This document shows, piece after piece, positions 12,438 through 14,600 of a stretch of DNA of 14,600 nt; within the stretch, counting starts at the first letter, position 1; every line of letters begins with the position of its first letter. Source of the stretch: Methylotenera sp. UBA6020. Lineage in GTDB: Bacteria; Pseudomonadota; Gammaproteobacteria; Burkholderiales; Methylophilaceae. A program made the position numbers and the translations under genes. The notes under the pieces are model-generated. The model made no database searches, was not told where the DNA came from, and saw only the letters and a list, made by a program, of their open reading frames with translations. The stretch is from positions 5,056 through 19,655 of the forward strand of contig DIZU01000209.1 in NCBI GenBank assembly GCA_002429455.1. The letters run 5' to 3'.

Positions 12438-12920
12438 ATGGTCGATATCAGCGGTGCGGCATCATCGGTGCATTACTCCATCACAGCTAAGCCCAACTGC
12501 TCTTTATCTCTCACGGGCACGCTCTGTGTCTTTTCCATTATCTCCATTATCTCCCTGATTTGTTCCTTAGGCTTTGTGCTGATCGGCGCTTGGCCGGTGT
12601 TGCCATTTGCCTGCGCAGAGTTGCTGGCGCTTGGCTTCTGTTTTTATCACATCTGGCGTCACACTGGTGATTTTGAGCGCCTGACCGTGGATGACAACAA
12701 GGTCATCGTCGAAACACATGAGCCAGGACGTGACAAACGCATCGAACTCAGCGGTTACTGGGCGCGTTTAGTACTGGATTACATGCCTGACGGCGATTGC
12801 CGGCGGCTGGCGTTACGCTCGCACGGGCGTGAAGTAGAATTTGGTCGTCACATGACTAGCGAAGAGCGCCTCAGCCTCGCGCTCCAGCTGAAACCGCGGC
12901 TGGGAGGATACATGTCATGA
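12438..12920 (+). CDS. DUF2244 integral membrane protein
   Basis: A 160-residue protein. Residues about 25-48 and 52-73 are two closely spaced transmembrane helices. They are followed by the DUF2244 signature WRHTGDFERLTVDDNKVIVE (73-92) and a soluble beta-rich C-terminus with basic residues (GYWARLVLD, LALRSHGREVEFGRHM). The family has no established biochemical function. It is often found beside cytochrome oxidase genes in alpha- and betaproteobacteria, which suggests a role in oxidase assembly or maturation, but that is inference from context. Here it is the first gene of the operon, read from the promoter near 12250. Its stop overlaps the coxB start as ATGA (12917-12920), so the two are translationally coupled. 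GAGG six bases before the ATG supports this start; an ATG at 12433 is in another frame. Confidence 0.85.
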   Translation: MVDISGAASSVHYSITAKPNCSLSLTGTLCVFSIISIISLICSLGFVLIGAWPVLPFACAELLALGFCFYHIWRHTGDFERLTVDDNKVIVETHEPGRDKRIELSGYWARLVLDYMPDGDCRRLALRSHGREVEFGRHMTSEERLSLALQLKPRLGGYMS

Positions 12921-14104
12921 AAAAAACAATCATCCATACCGCAATCTTGAGTGTGCTTGCAGGCCAGGCACACGCAGACTACAACTTCAACCTGCAACTG
13001 CCCGTCACCCCCATCGCTCACCAGATCTATGACCTGCACACGCTGATCCTGCTGGTATGCCTGTTTATTTTCGTCGTGGTATTTGGCTTTATGTTCTATG
13101 CCTTATTCAAGCACCGCAAGGCGGCAGGCCACCAAGCGGTGCCTTTTCATCAGAACTTCAAACTGGAAGTCCTATGGACACTGATTCCATTCATCATTCT
13201 GGTGGGTATGGCCTACCCCACCACTAAAACCGTGCTGGCGATGAGAAACACCAGCCATGCGGACATAAGCATTAAAGTAACTGGCCACCAGTGGGTGTGG
13301 GAATACGAATATATTGGTGAAGGTGTGCGCTATGTCAGCAACCTTGCCACGCCACGCGACCAGATTGACAACAAAGTGGTAAAAGGCGCGCATTACCTAC
13401 TGGAGGTTGACCATCCGCTGGTGGTGCCCACCGGCAAAAAAGTACGTGTACTACTCACTGCCACCGACGTGATTCATTCGTGGTGGGTACCGCAATTTGG
13501 CGTCAAGCAGGACGCCATTCCTGGCTTTATTCATGAGGCTTGGTTTCAGGTGGAAAAACCCGGCACCTACCGCGGTCAGTGCGCTGAACTGTGCGGCGTC
13601 GGCCACGGCTTTATGCCTATCGTGGTGGAAGCGTTGCCGCCAGAACAATACGATGATTGGCTTAAAACGCAAAAAATCAACCTTGCCAAGGCTGCCACCG
13701 CAAGTAACAAGACCTACACACTGGCCGAACTAAAAACACATGGCGAAGAGATATTTTCAAGCCGCTGTGCGGCATGCCACCAAGCCAACGGTTTAGGCGT
13801 TGCGGGCGTGTTTCCACCGTTGGTAGATGGCACACCATTCAGTGCAGGCGCCGAAGTGACCAAGCCGCTGGCCGAACGAGGATTCTGGAAGGACGGCAAG
13901 GTAGTGCTTGGCTCCAAAGATCGACATTTAGACATCGTGATGAACGGCATCTCCGGCACAGCCATGCAACCACTGGGGCAGCAATTATCCGATTTTGACG
14001 TTGCCGCCGTCATCAGTTACGAGCGCAATAACTGGAACAACAAAACAGGTGATGTCATTCAGCCAGCTGAAGTCGCCGCAATTAGGAAGGGAGCACCGTT
14101 ATGA
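12917..14104 (+). CDS. coxB: Cytochrome c oxidase subunit II with C-terminal cytochrome c domain
   Basis: A 395-residue subunit of an aa3-type terminal oxidase that takes electrons from cytochrome c into the CuA centre. A signal peptide covers residues 1-20 (AHA before DY), and two membrane hairpin helices lie at about 41-65 and 87-105. The aromatic patch GHQWVWEYEY is at 123-132. CuA ligands are all present: His187 (DVIHSWWVP), Cys222, Glu224, Cys226, His230 and Met233. A cytochrome c domain follows from about 270, with haem motif CAACH (284-288) and likely axial Met350 (GTAMQP), as in caa3/aa3-type fused subunits of beta- and gammaproteobacteria. The start overlaps the DUF2244 stop, and the stop overlaps the coxA ATG as ATGA (14101-14104). 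The symbol ctaC is also used. All key residues are intact, so it should be functional. Confidence 0.96.
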   Translation: MKKTIIHTAILSVLAGQAHADYNFNLQLPVTPIAHQIYDLHTLILLVCLFIFVVVFGFMFYALFKHRKAAGHQAVPFHQNFKLEVLWTLIPFIILVGMAYPTTKTVLAMRNTSHADISIKVTGHQWVWEYEYIGEGVRYVSNLATPRDQIDNKVVKGAHYLLEVDHPLVVPTGKKVRVLLTATDVIHSWWVPQFGVKQDAIPGFIHEAWFQVEKPGTYRGQCAELCGVGHGFMPIVVEALPPEQYDDWLKTQKINLAKAATASNKTYTLAELKTHGEEIFSSRCAACHQANGLGVAGVFPPLVDGTPFSAGAEVTKPLAERGFWKDGKVVLGSKDRHLDIVMNGISGTAMQPLGQQLSDFDVAAVISYERNNWNNKTGDVIQPAEVAAIRKGAPL

Positions 14105-14600
14105 CGACCATCGCCCTACACCCTCACGAACATGCGCATCCAAGCGGCATCCAGCGCTGGCTGACGACTACCAACCATAAGGACATCGGCACGCTGTACC
14201 TGTGCTTCAGCTTCGCCATGTTCCTGTTCGCAGGGGCGCTGGCAATGCTGATCCGTGCCGAACTATTTCAACCGGGTCTGCAGTTCTTCCAGCCGAATGT
14301 ATTCAACCAACTTACCACCATGCATGGACTCATCATGATTTTCGGCGCGATCATGCCGGCTTTTGTCGGCTTCGCCAACTGGCAGATCCCGCTGATGATA
14401 GGTGCTCCGGATATGGCTTTTCCACGCCTCAATAACTGGAGCTTTTGGCTGCTGCCGATGGCGGCACTGTTGCTGATAGGTTCGTTCTTTGCGCCGGGCG
14501 GCGCTGTTGCAGGCGGCTGGACCATGTACCCGCCGCTCTACATTCAGGGCGGGATGTCCTACGACATGACCATATTTGCGATACACATCATGGGGCTGTC
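14101..14600 (+). CDS. coxA: Cytochrome c oxidase subunit I, N-terminal part, runs out of window
   Basis: The frame is open from ATG 14101 to the window end, giving 166 codons. The haem-copper oxidase catalytic subunit is recognisable from TTNHKDIGTLYL (22-33) and the first helix FAMFLFAGALAMLIRAE. TTMHGLIMIF follows with His75, the low-spin haem a ligand, then FANWQIPLMIGAPDMAFPRL (91-110) and GGWTMYPPL (138-146). The high-spin haem and CuB ligands lie beyond the end. It starts within the coxB stop (ATGA); the AGGAAGGGAG in the end of coxB serves as ribosome binding site. It would reduce O2 to water and pump protons in the inner membrane. The symbol ctaD is also used. Subunit III and an assembly factor would be expected to follow outside the window. 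Confidence 0.96.
   Translation, partial: MTTIALHPHEHAHPSGIQRWLTTTNHKDIGTLYLCFSFAMFLFAGALAMLIRAELFQPGLQFFQPNVFNQLTTMHGLIMIFGAIMPAFVGFANWQIPLMIGAPDMAFPRLNNWSFWLLPMAALLLIGSFFAPGGAVAGGWTMYPPLYIQGGMSYDMTIFAIHIMGL

Noticed and set aside
13451..14013. Several 70 to 99-residue antisense and offset ORFs in coxB
   Set aside because: coxB is intact with all CuA and haem ligands; the others are frame shadows in GC-richer coding sequence.

Overview
The window looks like chromosomal DNA of a moderate-GC proteobacterium, most likely a betaproteobacterium with C1 metabolism (a Nitrosomonadales or Methylophilaceae type is a guess). The basis is a Pseudomonas-101-type NAD formate dehydrogenase, a DUF2244-coxB-coxA order with a cytochrome c-fused subunit II, and a LapBC-like type I secretion pair. 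There are no tRNA or rRNA genes, no CRISPR array, no transposase and no phage genes.

Region 1 (1-6211) concerns cyclic di-GMP and surface secretion. It opens with the 3' end of a degenerate EAL-domain gene (+). A convergent minus-strand operon follows: ABC exporter, HlyD-type adaptor and LuxR-type regulator, with each junction overlapping by 1 to 4 bases. Upstream of that operon, on the same strand, is a Rossmann-PAS-GGDEF diguanylate cyclase with an intact GGDEF motif and I-site. The exporter promoter region carries two short perfect palindromes.

Region 2 (6212-8899) has a divergent intergenic stretch and then a GspE/PilB/MshE-family ATPase. Its N-terminal half has four repeats with an exact 30-residue period that resemble the c-di-GMP-binding MshEN motif, preceded by a duplicated small beta-rich domain. 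A 12-codon leader ORF with a strong ribosome binding site overlaps the ATPase start as ATGA.

Region 3 (8900-11054) is a two-gene operon, a 1-Cys-type peroxiredoxin followed one base later by NAD-dependent formate dehydrogenase, closed by a clear rho-independent terminator.

Region 4 (11055-12249) is AT-rich and accessory-looking. It holds a 90-bp palindromic repeat of the dispersed ATTCCG...CTGGAT type, an AT-rich palindrome and two or three small unrecognised minus-strand genes, one of them a possible 23-residue membrane peptide.

Region 5 (12250-14600) is the start of an aa3-type cytochrome oxidase operon: a good sigma-70 promoter, a leader of about 150 nt, a DUF2244 membrane protein, coxB and the first 166 codons of coxA, joined by ATGA overlaps.

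Taken together, the left half reads as a c-di-GMP node: a synthase, a non-catalytic EAL receptor, a Lap-like export system and a MshEN-like ATPase. The right half handles formate oxidation and respiration. I see no wholly new system that can be asserted from sequence alone. The most unusual pieces are the Rossmann-fused cyclase, the four-repeat ATPase with its leader ORF, the pseudo-receiver LuxR protein, and the peroxiredoxin-formate dehydrogenase coupling.
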